This document shows positions 17,398-26,133 of a stretch of 64,000 nucleotides of DNA, in pieces. The DNA is taken from positions 1,426,001 to 1,490,000 of the forward strand of contig NZ_CP010515.1 of assembly GCF_003431325.1 (NCBI RefSeq), read 5' to 3'. The notes beneath the pieces were generated by a model that was given only the letters and a program-made list of their open reading frames with translations, was not told the DNA's origin and did no database searches. Position 1 is the stretch's first letter, and each line of letters starts with the position of its first letter. Origin of the DNA: Acidilobus sp. 7A. GTDB lineage: Archaea > Thermoproteota > Thermoprotei_A > Sulfolobales > Acidilobaceae. The translations under genes and the position numbers were made by a program.

Positions 17398-18540
17398 ATG
17401 TCAGGGGGCGCGAGGACCACCCTTAGCGTTATAAAGGCAGACATAGGTAGCATAGCTGGTCACCACAAGGCCCACCCGGACACGCTTCTGGCGGCCTCGA
17501 GGGTCCTTGCTGAGGGTAAGAAGAAGGGCATTATAACAGACTTCTATGTGACTGCCGTGGGCGATGACATACAGCTAATAATGACTCACTCCAAGGGCCC
17601 TAACAGCCCGCAGATCCATGAGCTTGCCTGGGACGCCTTTAAGGAGGCAACAAAGGTGGCCAAGGAGCTTGGCCTCTACGCGGCCGGCCAGGACCTCCTG
17701 AGCGATACTTTCAGCGGCAACGTGAGAGGACTTGGGCCTGGCGTCGCTGAGATGGAGTTTGCGGAGAGGCCATCAGAGCCCGTGGCCATATTCATGGCTG
17801 ACAAGACGGAGCCCAGCGCGTTTAACCTGCCGCTCTATAAGATCTTTGCAGACCCATTTAACACCGTGGGTCTCGTCATAGACCCCAGGATGCATGACGG
17901 CTTTGTCTTCACGGTGCTCGACCTGTATGAGGGCAAGGCCGTAGACCTAGCTGTGCCGGGGGAGCTTTATGACCTCCTGGCCCTCATAGGGACCACCTCC
18001 AGGTACGTCATAAAGTACATCCACAGGAGGGATGGGGAGCCAGCAGCTGTAGTGAGCTCGGAGAGACTTAACCTGATAGCGGGTAAGTACATAGGTAAGG
18101 ACGACCCAGTAATGGCAGTTAGACTTCAGTCGGGCTTCCCAGCCCTAGGCGAGGCGCTTGAGGCCTTCTCATTCCCTCACCTAGTGGCAGGCTGGATGCG
18201 CGGGAGCCACTTTGGGCCCTTGATGCCCGTAGGCCTTAAGGACGCCAAGATGACCAGGTTCGATGGCCCACCGAGGGTTCTTGGACTTGGTTTTAACATA
18301 AAGGAGGGGAGGCTTATCGGGCCCGTTGACCTGTTTGACGACATAGCCTTTGACGAGGCCAGGAGGGAGGCCTCGTTAGTAGCCGAGTACATGAGAAGAC
18401 ATGGGCCTTTCATGCCTCACAGGCTCGGCCCTGACGAGATGGAGTACACCACGTTGCCCGACGTGCTTAAGAGGCTTGAGGGCAGGTTCAGGCCCTTCGA
18501 CCTTGGCTATAAGCCGGTAATAAAGCATGAGGAGCTTTAA
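17398..18540 (+). CDS. fbp: Fructose-1,6-bisphosphate aldolase/phosphatase
   Basis: 380 aa, the bifunctional gluconeogenic enzyme of archaea (FBPase class V). Metal and substrate motifs are visible: SVIKADIGSIAGHH at the N-terminus, AVGDDIQLIMTH, GQDLLSDTFSGNVRG, and MADKTEPSAFN. It condenses triose phosphates to FBP and dephosphorylates it to fructose-6-P in one active site. The next gene is TPI, which supplies the DHAP/GAP pair. ATG start with an A/T box (AAAGATAAATAAA, about 17356-17367) 31 nt upstream. Confidence 0.95.
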   Translation: MSGGARTTLSVIKADIGSIAGHHKAHPDTLLAASRVLAEGKKKGIITDFYVTAVGDDIQLIMTHSKGPNSPQIHELAWDAFKEATKVAKELGLYAAGQDLLSDTFSGNVRGLGPGVAEMEFAERPSEPVAIFMADKTEPSAFNLPLYKIFADPFNTVGLVIDPRMHDGFVFTVLDLYEGKAVDLAVPGELYDLLALIGTTSRYVIKYIHRRDGEPAAVVSSERLNLIAGKYIGKDDPVMAVRLQSGFPALGEALEAFSFPHLVAGWMRGSHFGPLMPVGLKDAKMTRFDGPPRVLGLGFNIKEGRLIGPVDLFDDIAFDEARREASLVAEYMRRHGPFMPHRLGPDEMEYTTLPDVLKRLEGRFRPFDLGYKPVIKHEEL

Positions 18541-18636
18541 GCTGCAGGACTTTCCAGGCCCTAAGGCCTAACCTTTCTACTTCGATCGCATCAAGCCTCT
18601 TTTAGCGGGCGGCCCTCTGAGGGCATGTGAGGGCGT

Positions 18637-19317
18637 ATGGCTAGGCTAGTCTTTGCCATAAACTTCAAGGCCTACGACACGGCCTTTAATGAGAGGGCCG
18701 TTGAGATAGCCAGAGAAGCCTCAAGGGCCTCGTCAAGGCACAACAACGTCAGGATAATACTTATAGTGCCGGGTGTCACAATTTCAAAGGTTTTACCTGT
18801 CTACGAGGATATATACGTAGAGCACGCAGACCCCCTCGACTTTGGGGCCTACACAGGCTACCTGCCAGTTAGCGCTGTTAAGTTCAGCGGAGCCAAGGGA
18901 GTCCTGGTAAACCACAGCGAGCACAAGATTGTCTACAGGGACGTCGCTAAGGTAATAGAGGCTGCGTCGAAGGACGGCCTAGAGACCATGGCCTGCGCCG
19001 ACACCCCTGGAGAGGCCTCAGGGCTGGCGTTCCTGAGGCCGACGTTCATTGCCATAGAGCCGCCAGAGCTTATAGGCACAGGAGTGTCTGTTTCAAAGGC
19101 TAAGCCTGAGGTCATAACTGACGGTGTTAAAGCTGTCAGGGCAGTGGCTGACATACCGGTCCTCGCGGGTGCCGGCATAACGTATAGGGAGGACGTGACG
19201 CGCGCCGTAGAGCTTGGGGCCAGCGGGGTGCTGCTGGCCAGCGCCGTGATGAAGGCAAAGGAGCCGGGTAAGGTAATAGAGGACTTTGCTGATGCCCTCA
19301 GCTCTGTTGCGCGGTAG
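18637..19317 (+). CDS. tpiA: Triosephosphate isomerase
   Basis: 226 aa, the short archaeal TIM. Active-site residues: N9 and K11 in INFKAY, the His in VNHSEHK and the catalytic Glu in IEPPELIGTG; phosphate loop GAGITYREDV and GASGVLLAS. Equilibrates DHAP and GAP for glycolysis and gluconeogenesis. CTTTTAG box about 32 nt upstream of ATG. Its 3' end overlaps the convergent regulator gene by 20 bp. Confidence 0.95.
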   Translation: MARLVFAINFKAYDTAFNERAVEIAREASRASSRHNNVRIILIVPGVTISKVLPVYEDIYVEHADPLDFGAYTGYLPVSAVKFSGAKGVLVNHSEHKIVYRDVAKVIEAASKDGLETMACADTPGEASGLAFLRPTFIAIEPPELIGTGVSVSKAKPEVITDGVKAVRAVADIPVLAGAGITYREDVTRAVELGASGVLLASAVMKAKEPGKVIEDFADALSSVAR

Positions 19318-19675
19318 GTTGCGGGCTCTCTAGCTCCTTAATCTTAGGCTCTATGTACTTTTCAACTTCGTCAAAGTACTTTCTGCACTCATCAAGCATG
19401 TTCATAAGCTTCGCCGTGTTGAGCCTCACCAGCTTCCTTGGCCTGCCCCTTCCCTCTATCTTTAGCTTGCTTGTGCTCACGATCCCCAGCCCAGTGAGGT
19501 CGTTGATCACCCTCAGGACCAGCGGGTAGCTCACGTTAAGCTCCTTCGTGAGATCCCTTACGCTTATCTCCTTGCGCTCCAGCAGCGCCTCTATTATCTG
19601 TGCCGAGACCTCAGGGTCAGGGACTGAGGCGCACTGTATTAGGGCCTTCAAATACTTAAAGGTCTTACCTTCCAC
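19298..19675 (-). CDS. Winged-helix transcriptional regulator
   Basis: 125 aa. Residues ~25-75 form a winged helix-turn-helix (EISVRDLTKELNVSYPLVLRVINDLTGLG followed by the basic wing EGRGRPRKLVRLN), ArsR/MarR-like. The C-terminal helix (DECRKYFDEVEKYIEPKIKEL) is suited to dimerisation. Effector unknown; only one Cys in the helical tail, so metal sensing is not evident. GTG start. Lies downstream of the acyl-CoA dehydrogenase in the same direction, but with its own A/T-rich promoter region (19690-19735), so control of that gene is only a possibility. Confidence 0.7.
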   Translation of the reverse strand: MEGKTFKYLKALIQCASVPDPEVSAQIIEALLERKEISVRDLTKELNVSYPLVLRVINDLTGLGIVSTSKLKIEGRGRPRKLVRLNTAKLMNMLDECRKYFDEVEKYIEPKIKELESPQPTAQQS

Positions 19676-19732
19676 CTCAGGTCCCGCTTAGCACCTATCA
19701 AACGAAACTTATTAATTTTTCTCTTTTAAATA

Positions 19733-20764
19733 TTAAGACGTAGAGGCCCCCCTGTACTTCTTTACGGCCATGTCACCCACGAAGTCTAGCAGGGCTTCCC
19801 TGGCCCCTGCGCCAATGTCGAGCATCCTAGCGTCCCTGGCCAGCCACTCAAGCCTGGAGCCCTTGTTGAAGCCGGACCCTCCCATGATCTGGACGGCGAC
19901 CCACGTGGCTCTCTGGGCCACCTCAGCGCCGAGAAGCTTCGCCATGGCAGCGTCGTAAGGATCGGGCAGGCCGCCCTCAGCCTTAGCTATAGCCTCGCTT
20001 ATGAGGGCGTCAAGAGCCCTTGACTTTATCTCGAGGTCTGCCAGGGTCCACCTTATCCCTTGGAATTCTCCGAGCTCCTTTCCAAAGATGACCTTCCTAA
20101 GGGCCTTGGGGGCTGCCTCCTCAAGAGCCCCTTCCTTTATTCCGAGGCCTATCATGCCGTACCCGAGCCTCTCATAGTTGACGGTCTCCAGGGCCTCCCG
20201 TACACCCTTGCCCGGCGTTCCAACTCTAACGCCGCGCGACCCCTTGAATACAACCTTTGAGACCCCAGCGCCCCTGAAGGTGTAGAGATCCTGAACCTCA
20301 ACTTCAACGCTCGGGTCCCTCTCCACAAGGTAAAGTGTTGGCCCGCTGGGCCCATTTGCAAGGACTAGGAACCTATCAGCATATGCGGCGTTGCTGGCGA
20401 AGACCTTCTCGCCGGTTATCAGCGCCTCATTTCCCCTCTCCTCGGCGACCGTCTTTAAGTTGGCCTTTATGTCAGTGCCCCCTCCGGGCTCAGTGATGCA
20501 AATGGAGTAGACGTGACCCTCCTGCTTAAGCCTAAAGGCCGCGGCTGAGGAAGACATTATTATGTGGGCCACGGCTGGGCTCCACTTGGAGGCCTCCTTG
20601 ACGATGCTGTAGACGGCCCGGGGCCCCAGGGAAAGCGCGTTGAAGGCCCCCCTAGAGGCTAACTCCTTGATGAGCTCCTCGTCAGCTATGTTCCTTTCGT
20701 CTATCTCTCTAGCCTTCCGCGGGAGGGCTCCGTTTAGGAAGCCTATGATGTCCTCAGAGTTCAT
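19733..20764 (-). CDS. Acyl-CoA dehydrogenase family protein
   Basis: 343 aa from the preferred start. Signatures: CITEPGGGTDIKANLKT (FAD/substrate loop), GEKVFASNAAYADRFLVLA, the helix region EFQGIRWTLADLEIKSRALDA and the end AVQIMGGSGFNKGSRLEWLARDAR. It oxidises an acyl-CoA to the enoyl-CoA, passing electrons to an ETF-like acceptor; chain length is not readable. The frame extends to 20908, through the rpl10e promoter and gene start, so ATG 20764, with GGGGGT SD and a TATA box 28 nt upstream, is the better start. The N-terminal helical domain is short compared with ~380-aa relatives. Confidence 0.85.
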   Translation of the reverse strand: MNSEDIIGFLNGALPRKAREIDERNIADEELIKELASRGAFNALSLGPRAVYSIVKEASKWSPAVAHIIMSSSAAAFRLKQEGHVYSICITEPGGGTDIKANLKTVAEERGNEALITGEKVFASNAAYADRFLVLANGPSGPTLYLVERDPSVEVEVQDLYTFRGAGVSKVVFKGSRGVRVGTPGKGVREALETVNYERLGYGMIGLGIKEGALEEAAPKALRKVIFGKELGEFQGIRWTLADLEIKSRALDALISEAIAKAEGGLPDPYDAAMAKLLGAEVAQRATWVAVQIMGGSGFNKGSRLEWLARDARMLDIGAGAREALLDFVGDMAVKKYRGASTS

Positions 20765-20791
20765 GTGAACCCCCGGACTAGCTCTCTGAGC

Positions 20792-20801
20792 TAAATATTT
20801 A
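20792..20801. promoter_or_regulatory. Palindromic TATA box for two divergent genes
   Basis: TAAATATTTA is identical on both strands. It lies 28 nt from the acyl-CoA dehydrogenase ATG (20764) and 36 nt from the rpl10e ATG (20837). No other TATA-like sequence is in the 72-nt gap, so one box very likely directs transcription both ways. Confidence 0.65.
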
Positions 20802-20836
20802 AGGGCCTTACGTGCGGCTATCCAGGGGAGAAGCCT

Positions 20837-21403
20837 ATGCCCATGAGACCTGGCCGCTGCTACTCGCATGTGACAAGCCAGCCTTACACTAGGAAGGAGT
20901 ACATCCACGGGGCCCCGCAGCCTAAGATTTCCAAGTTCACGGCTGGGACCCCAGCCATACGGAGCAACTATGAGGTGAGGGTTCAGCTTATATCACTTGA
21001 GAGGGGCCAGATGCGCTCAAACGCGCTAGAGGCAGCTAGACTGATGGCCTCAAAGTACCTCTCGGTGACGGCTGGTGATCCTAACTACTTCATGGTGGTT
21101 AAGACCTACCCGCATCAGGTGATAAGGGAGAACAAGATGATGGCGTTCGCCGGAGCGGACAGGCTCCAGGATGGCATGAGACTCTCCTTTGGGACTCCTA
21201 TAGGTACCGCCGCTGTAGTGGAGCCCGGCAGCGTTATAATAGAGGTTTACGGTAAGGCCTCAGACCTTGACAAGATAAAGGAGGCCCTCAGGAGGGCTTC
21301 CGCAAAGATACCGCTCAGGACGCGCATTGTAATTAAGGAGACTAGGAGTAGCGGCTCCGAGGGAGCGCCAGCCGACAAGGGCGGGAACGCTCAGACAAGC
21401 TAG
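20837..21403 (+). CDS. rpl10e: 50S ribosomal protein L10e/L16 (uL16)
   Basis: 188 aa, archaeal uL16: MRPGRCYSHVTSQPYTRKEYI at the N-terminus and the conserved MMAFAGADRLQDGMRLSFG. Sits at the A-site finger/P-site region of the large subunit. SD GGGGAGAAGCCT precedes ATG. It has a Ser/Gly/Ala-rich C-terminal extension of about 20 residues. Confidence 0.95.
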   Translation: MPMRPGRCYSHVTSQPYTRKEYIHGAPQPKISKFTAGTPAIRSNYEVRVQLISLERGQMRSNALEAARLMASKYLSVTAGDPNYFMVVKTYPHQVIRENKMMAFAGADRLQDGMRLSFGTPIGTAAVVEPGSVIIEVYGKASDLDKIKEALRRASAKIPLRTRIVIKETRSSGSEGAPADKGGNAQTS

Positions 21404-21467
21404 TCCCAACAGGGCCCGCGATAATGGTGTTTAGAAGTCCTTTTGTACATAATAGCTCCTCAACGCT

Positions 21468-21794
21468 TTATGCGGCTATCGTGGGCTGCTGGATGTAAAC
21501 CGTTGAAGGCTCCCTGAGGCTCTCAATGCCGTTAGTGGCGGCGTTCTCAAGCGCCGCCTCTACGATCTCGTTGACCAAACTCTCATAAGGCTTTAACTGG
21601 TCAACCTTTATCTCCCTCGCCCCAATTACTATCGATGGTCCATCGCGGCTGCTGCCAAGGTTGGCTAAGTCGCTATTTATCTCAACTAAGATCATAAGCG
21701 AATACTCCCTCCTCAATATCTCGGCAGCGCTGAAAGCAGCCCTCTCAGCTATGACATCATCCCATGGGGTTTCGTTGACCACCAGGCTAAGCAT
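21468..21794 (-). CDS. Hypothetical protein, 108 aa
   Basis: Not recognised. 108 aa, acidic, alternating hydrophobic strands and helices (MLSLVVNETPWDDVIAERA, LMILVEINSDL, PSIVIGAREIKVD, YESLVNEIVEAAL), a pattern suggestive of a small alpha/beta fold; it has no Cys, so a redox thioredoxin role is unlikely. The GTG at 21803 would add three residues; ATG 21794 has GGGTGTG just upstream. Codon use is like its neighbours. Convergent with rpl10e. Confidence 0.5.
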   Translation of the reverse strand: MLSLVVNETPWDDVIAERAAFSAAEILRREYSLMILVEINSDLANLGSSRDGPSIVIGAREIKVDQLKPYESLVNEIVEAALENAATNGIESLREPSTVYIQQPTIAA

Positions 21795-21803
21795 TTTAAA
21801 CAC

Positions 21804-22155
21804 ACCCGGGGCACCGGAAGCCCTTTACTCCAACCGGAATACTGGCTATGGGGTTATATTTATTGCATTAGGCTCTGTAATCCGCCTCCACACATGGTGA
21901 CTTATTGAAGTATTTGTAGTAGTCCTCTATTTAACTATAGGAGCTCGGTTAAGTGCGTATACTTATGCTGTCTGTAAGGTGAGTGTACAATAAGTTAGGG
22001 AGTGATCTTACGCTCAACTAGTAACCTTTTCTGAACGCGCGGCTTATGGCGGAAGGCGTTTCTCCGGGGGACCTTAGGCGCAACATAGCATCTTTAACGT
22101 CTTAGCGCGTCAGGAATAATAACTCGCTCAAGAACAGCTACAGGGAGTGACAGAC
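21804..22155. other. Long intergenic region before glyA
   Basis: About 350 nt with no convincing gene. It is A/T-richer than its surroundings from about 21850 to 22020. A short repeat-complement (GTAAG near 21973, CTTAC near 22008) could form a small hairpin. No C/D boxes, tRNA features or ORF over 25 codons with a start signal were seen. The right end holds the glyA SD. Confidence 0.4.
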
Positions 22156-23457
22156 TTGATAGATAGGGAGTCCTTTATTAAGATCTTTGAGTTGACGAAC
22201 ACCCAGAACCAGTGGAGGCTAAAGGAGACTATAAATCTGATAGCCAGCGAGAACGTCATGAGCCCAGCAGCGATGACTGTCTACATAAACGACTTCATGC
22301 ACAGGTACGCTGAGGGAAAGCCGTTCAAGAGACACTACCAGGGAACTAAATACATAGACGAGCTGGAGGTGCTGGCCGACAAGCTCATGGGGGACCTGAT
22401 GGAGACAGAGATGGTAGACCTTAGACCTGTGAGCGGCACCATAGCTAACGCGGCAGTCTTCAGGGTGCTCGCCCAACCCGGCGAGCAGGCAGTTATAGCT
22501 CCAGTGCAGGCAGGGGCCCACGTGAGCCACACAAAGTTCGGCACCCTGGGCGCGCTTGGAATTAACCAGGTAGAGCTTCCCTATGACGAGGAGAAAATGA
22601 ACGTTGACATAGATAGGGCTGTCAAGGTTATAGAACAGGTCAAGCCGAAGTTCGCTGTGCTAGGCGGGAGCGTCTACCTGTTCCCACACCCTGTCAAGGA
22701 AATAGCGGATGCTGTGCACTCAGTCAATGGGAAGCTCATATATGACGCGGCCCACGTGCTCGGCCTCATAGTAGGAAAGGCCTGGGAAAACCCACTGAAG
22801 CATGGGGCTGACGCGGTCACCGCCTCAACACACAAGACGTTCCCAGGGCCACAGGGCGGCGTGATAGCCTTCTCCGATGAGGCCCTCTACAAGGAGGTGG
22901 GTAAGACTATATTCCCCTGGTTTGTGAGCAGCCATCACCTTCACAGGATACCAGCCACGGCAGTTGTTGCCCTTGAGATGAAGGAGTTTGGACATGACTA
23001 CGCTGAGCAGATAATAAGGAACGCGAAGAGGCTCGCAGAGGCCCTGGCTGAAAGGGGCTTCGCCGTGCTGGGCGAGCACATGGGCTACACTATGAGCCAC
23101 CAGGTCCTCGTAGACGTCTCGAAGCAGGGCGGTGGCGCCAAGGTGGCCAAGGAGCTCGAGGACGCCAACATAATACTTAACAAGAACCTTCTGCCGCACG
23201 ACCCACCGGATGCCGTGAAGAACCCGAGCGGGCTTAGGATAGGCGTCCAGGAGATGACCAGGTTTGGCATGAAGGAGCGGGAGATGGAGCAGATAGCGGA
23301 CTTCATAGAGAGGGTAGTTATAAAGGGCGAGGACCCCCTGAAGGTGAGGGAGGAGGTTAAGGCTTTCAGGTCGCAGTTCACCAAGATACGCTATGCCTAC
23401 ACGCTGGAGGACCTTAAGGGCATATCCTACACAGATGTCGTAAGGCTTTTAGAGTAA
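22156..23457 (+). CDS. glyA: Serine hydroxymethyltransferase
   Basis: About 433 aa, fold-type I PLP enzyme. The PLP lysine is in [12 protein letters not shown] (about residue 227); other signatures are [25 protein letters not shown] and [12 protein letters not shown]. Converts serine and a tetrahydropterin to glycine and the methylene-pterin; in Crenarchaeota the carrier is a modified pterin, which fits the MptE-like and DHPS-like genes in this window. Frame opens at GTG 22147; GGGAGTGA followed by CAGAC and TTG 22156 favours the TTG. Confidence 0.95.
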   Translation: MIDRESFIKIFELTNTQNQWRLKETINLIASENVMSPAAMTVYINDFMHRYAEGKPFKRHYQGTKYIDELEVLADKLMGDLMETEMVDLRPVSGTIANAAVFRVLAQPGEQAVIAPVQAGAHVSHTKFGTLGALGINQVELPYDEEKMNVDIDRAVKVIEQVKPKFAVLGGSVYLFPHPVKEIADAVHSVNGKLIYDAAHVLGLIVGKAWENPLKHGADAVTASTHKTFPGPQGGVIAFSDEALYKEVGKTIFPWFVSSHHLHRIPATAVVALEMKEFGHDYAEQIIRNAKRLAEALAERGFAVLGEHMGYTMSHQVLVDVSKQGGGAKVAKELEDANIILNKNLLPHDPPDAVKNPSGLRIGVQEMTRFGMKEREMEQIADFIERVVIKGEDPLKVREEVKAFRSQFTKIRYAYTLEDLKGISYTDVVRLLE

Positions 23458-23610
23458 GCTTCCACACTAAATACTCTTATTTAAAGGTATACAATTTTGT
23501 ATTAGAATATTTCGATATGGGATTAGGAGATATTCTCTGCTCACCTTAAACACGCTAACTTAAAACATTCGGACACGGAGTTTATAGTATGAGAGACGAT
23601 TCCAGCTATA

Positions 23611-23620
23611 GTAATTTAAA
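23611..23620 (+). promoter_or_regulatory. TATA box of the peptide ABC ATPase pair
   Basis: TAATTTAAAT lies 42-51 nt before the ATG at 23662 and predicts a transcript starting near 23641. This argues against the more upstream ATG at 23620, which falls within the box. The preceding 150 nt are strikingly A/T-rich. Confidence 0.5.
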
Positions 23621-23661
23621 TGCAGCTTTTGACAGAGTCAGAGGCCCCGAAGGGAGATAAA

Positions 23662-24606
23662 ATGCCGTTGCTTAAAGTGGAGAACCTCAAAATATACTTT
23701 CACATGCCTAGAGGCAACGTTAAAGCTGTGGACGGCGTTGACGTTGAGATAGACGAGGGCGAGATCGTAGGTGTTGCTGGCGAGAGCGGCAGCGGCAAGA
23801 GCACGTTGGCCCTCGGTATAATGAGACTCATAGTGCCCCCAGGTTTTATAGAGGGGGGCAACATATACTTTGAGGGCAAGGAGATTCTTCACATCCCTGA
23901 GAAGGTCTTCAACTCCGAGTACAGGTGGAAGAGGATAGCCATGGTGTTCCAGGGCTCAATGAATGGCTTCACGCCAGTCTTCAAGATAAGGGACCAGATC
24001 AAGGAGGTTCTTGAAGTTCACAACTACAGTGGCGACCCCGACCAGCGCGTCAACGAGCTTATGAAGATGGTTAACCTAGACCCCTCAATAGCTGACAGGT
24101 ACCCTCACGAGCTGAGCGGCGGGCAGAAGCAGAGGGCATTCATAGCCATGGCACTCGCGCTCAATCCGAAGCTTCTGCTGGCCGACGAGCCTACAACGGC
24201 CTTAGACGTCATAACACAAACTCATATAATAAACCTTCTGAAGCAGCTTAAGAAGGAGCTGGGCTTATCTATACTCTTCATAACTCATGACCTGGCCCTC
24301 ATGTCAATGCTGGCCGATAGGATATACGTAATGTACGCAGGCGAGATAGTTGAGGAGGCAACCATCGAGAACATAGTGAAGAACGCCAAGCACCCGTACA
24401 CGCAGCTCCTAATGGAGGCCGTGGCTGACATAAGAAAGGACTACATTAAGGGCATACCGGGCTCGATGCCAGATCTGGCCAACTTGCCGCCGGGTTGCAG
24501 GTTCCACCCGAGGTGCCCCTTCGTCATGGACATATGCAAGAAGGAGGAGCCGAAGCTCAGGGTTGTTGGGAGCAACAAGGTGGCGTGTTGGCTTTACCAG
24601 GGGTGA
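23662..24606 (+). CDS. Peptide/nickel-type ABC transporter ATPase (OppD-like)
   Basis: 314 aa. ABC motifs: Walker A GESGSGKST, Q-loop VFQGSMN, signature LSGGQKQR, Walker B LLLADEPTTALD, H-loop ITHDLAL, and the oligopeptide-specific C-terminal motif GCRFHPRCPFVMDICKKEEP, which in this family can hold an Fe-S cluster. Start chosen at ATG 23662, preceded by GGGAGAT, rather than 23620. It pairs with the next gene (7-nt gap). No substrate-binding protein or permease is adjacent, unusual for this class. Confidence 0.9.
   Translation: MPLLKVENLKIYFHMPRGNVKAVDGVDVEIDEGEIVGVAGESGSGKSTLALGIMRLIVPPGFIEGGNIYFEGKEILHIPEKVFNSEYRWKRIAMVFQGSMNGFTPVFKIRDQIKEVLEVHNYSGDPDQRVNELMKMVNLDPSIADRYPHELSGGQKQRAFIAMALALNPKLLLADEPTTALDVITQTHIINLLKQLKKELGLSILFITHDLALMSMLADRIYVMYAGEIVEEATIENIVKNAKHPYTQLLMEAVADIRKDYIKGIPGSMPDLANLPPGCRFHPRCPFVMDICKKEEPKLRVVGSNKVACWLYQG
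24493..24532 (+). repeat. 40-bp exact direct repeat, copy 1 (in OppD-like gene)
   Basis: Encodes the FHPRCPFVMD segment. The 40 bases are identical to 25474-25513 in the neighbouring OppF-like gene, including third codon positions. Confidence 0.8.
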
Positions 24607-24612
24607 TGGGGT

Positions 24613-25584
24613 GTGGCGGGGGAAGTCCTTATCGAGACGCGGGACCTGAAGGTTTACTTCCAGAAAGGCGGCCTCATGACAAAGAAGAGCTACGTCAAGG
24701 CAGTTGACGGTGTGAGCATACAGATACGCAGGGGCGAGATACTGGGTCTCGTGGGTGAGAGCGGCAGCGGCAAGACAACGCTTGGACGCACCACGATAGG
24801 GCTCCAGCAGCCTACCTCTGGACAGGTCATATACTATGACAGCAGCAGCAGGTCACACGAGATAACTCCAAAGAGGATCACGAAGGAGCTCAGGAGGAAG
24901 CTTCAGATGGTCTACCAGGACCCGTTCTCGTCAATAGATCCATATATGAGGGTCTACGACGCGCTCAGGCAACCCCTGTACTACGCCGGGGTGAAGGATC
25001 CAGCTGAGGCCAGGGAGATAATATATAAGGCCTTTGACGAGGTCGGGCTCCCGCACGACCTGCTTAGCAACTTCGTCTTCCAGCTCAGCGGCGGCCAGAG
25101 GCAGAGGGTGGCCATAGCCAGGGCTCTCATGCTTAACCCTGAGTACCTGGTCGCAGACGAGCCCGTCACAATGCTCGACGCGTCCCTTAAGGGACTGATA
25201 GTTGAGGACCTGAGGAGAATAAACGGCGAGAGGGGCATATCTATACTCTTCATAACCCACGAGCTGCCGGTAGCGAAGGTCATAGCGCACAGGATAGCGA
25301 TAATGTACCTTGGTAAGATAGTGGAGCTCGGGCCCACGAAGAAGGTTGTTGAGAACCCGCTTCACCCATATACACAGGCCCTCCTTCAGGCCTACCCTAA
25401 GCTCGACCCGAGCCTCAGGGATCAGATTATTAAGGTTAACGTGAAGGAGCTGGAGCTCGTGGTGCCTAAGAGCGGTTGCAGGTTCCACCCGAGGTGCCCC
25501 TTCGTCATGGACAGGTGCAAGAATGAGGAACCTCAGCTTAAGATGGTGGAGCCTGATCACTATGTGGCCTGTTTCCTCTATTGA
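24613..25584 (+). CDS. Peptide/nickel-type ABC transporter ATPase (OppF-like)
   Basis: 323 aa. Walker A GESGSGKTT, Q-loop VYQDPFSSIDP, signature LSGGQRQR, Walker B LVADEPVTMLDASL (the common form is SALDVS), H-loop ITHELPV and the same C-terminal GCRFHPRCPFVMDRCKNEEP motif. Forms the heterodimeric motor with the preceding protein. GTG start; GGGG upstream. The partner permeases must be encoded elsewhere or this pair energises a non-standard system with the small membrane protein that follows. Confidence 0.9.
   Translation: MAGEVLIETRDLKVYFQKGGLMTKKSYVKAVDGVSIQIRRGEILGLVGESGSGKTTLGRTTIGLQQPTSGQVIYYDSSSRSHEITPKRITKELRRKLQMVYQDPFSSIDPYMRVYDALRQPLYYAGVKDPAEAREIIYKAFDEVGLPHDLLSNFVFQLSGGQRQRVAIARALMLNPEYLVADEPVTMLDASLKGLIVEDLRRINGERGISILFITHELPVAKVIAHRIAIMYLGKIVELGPTKKVVENPLHPYTQALLQAYPKLDPSLRDQIIKVNVKELELVVPKSGCRFHPRCPFVMDRCKNEEPQLKMVEPDHYVACFLY
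25474..25513 (+). repeat. 40-bp exact direct repeat, copy 2 (in OppF-like gene)
   Basis: Identical to 24493-24532. The flanking sequence of the two genes is clearly diverged, so the exact match points to local gene conversion or unusually strong constraint. Confidence 0.8.
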
Positions 25585-25587
25585 GGG

Positions 25588-25818
25588 GTGGCTCTCCTGA
25601 AAGTTTACTTTAGGTTCTTGATCGTCGGCTTTATAATGATGGGCTTGACATACGTCATAACAGCGCTGGGAATGAAGTATATGAGCCTGCCAATAGAGGT
25701 TCTGGCCTTTGCAGTGGGTCTGGCGGGTGCGATGATACTCTTCAGGGGACTCACAGAGTTCATCAGAGACGTCATCAGCGGCGAGTACAAGAAGAAGAGC
25801 AGGAACGAGGACGAGTGA
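25588..25818 (+). CDS. Small two-helix membrane protein
   Basis: 76 aa. Two hydrophobic segments (about residues 8-27, FRFLIVGFIMMGLTYVITAL, and 35-52, PIEVLAFAVGLAGAMILF) and a charged cytoplasmic tail (EYKKKSRNEDE). GTG start 3 nt after the OppF-like gene, so co-expressed with it. I recognise no family. It could anchor or regulate the two ATPases, but this is context only. Confidence 0.6.
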   Translation: MALLKVYFRFLIVGFIMMGLTYVITALGMKYMSLPIEVLAFAVGLAGAMILFRGLTEFIRDVISGEYKKKSRNEDE

Positions 25819-25976
25819 GGTTATAGGTGTTCAGGTTTCACAGGGCTCGGTAAATGCTATCGGGCCCTCCGCCTTGGCCTCGTGGCCCTCAGGGCCCCTT
25901 TCATCAGGGTCCGCATCACGGGGCTCCGCCCCTTAGATCCCTTGCTGCGTGAGGGCTCGCTACTGTGTTAAGCAGC

Positions 25977-26064
25977 TGGTGCGGGGGGTGGGCTTCGAAC
26001 CCACGCAGGCCTACGCCAACGGGTCTTAGGCCCGTCCCCTTTGGCCAGGCTCGGGCACCCCCGC
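25977..26064 (-). tRNA. tRNA-Leu (UAA)
   Basis: Class II tRNA read on the minus strand. Acceptor stem GCGGGGG/CCCCCGC, T arm GTGGG-TTCGAAG-CCCAC, anticodon stem-loop ACGGG-CCTAAGA-CCCGT with anticodon UAA, and a long variable arm, as expected for leucine. Discriminator A73 is followed by an encoded CCA (25977-25979). No intron is present. It reads UUA/UUG leucine codons. It lies between the small membrane protein and cdvA, with an A/T-rich upstream region at 26070-26110. Confidence 0.93.
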
Positions 26065-26133
26065 GCCAGGAACTCTTAACTTGTTAGAGAGGAATTAAGG
26101 CATTCGCTGAGCTGGTAAAGAGAACTAAGGCGT

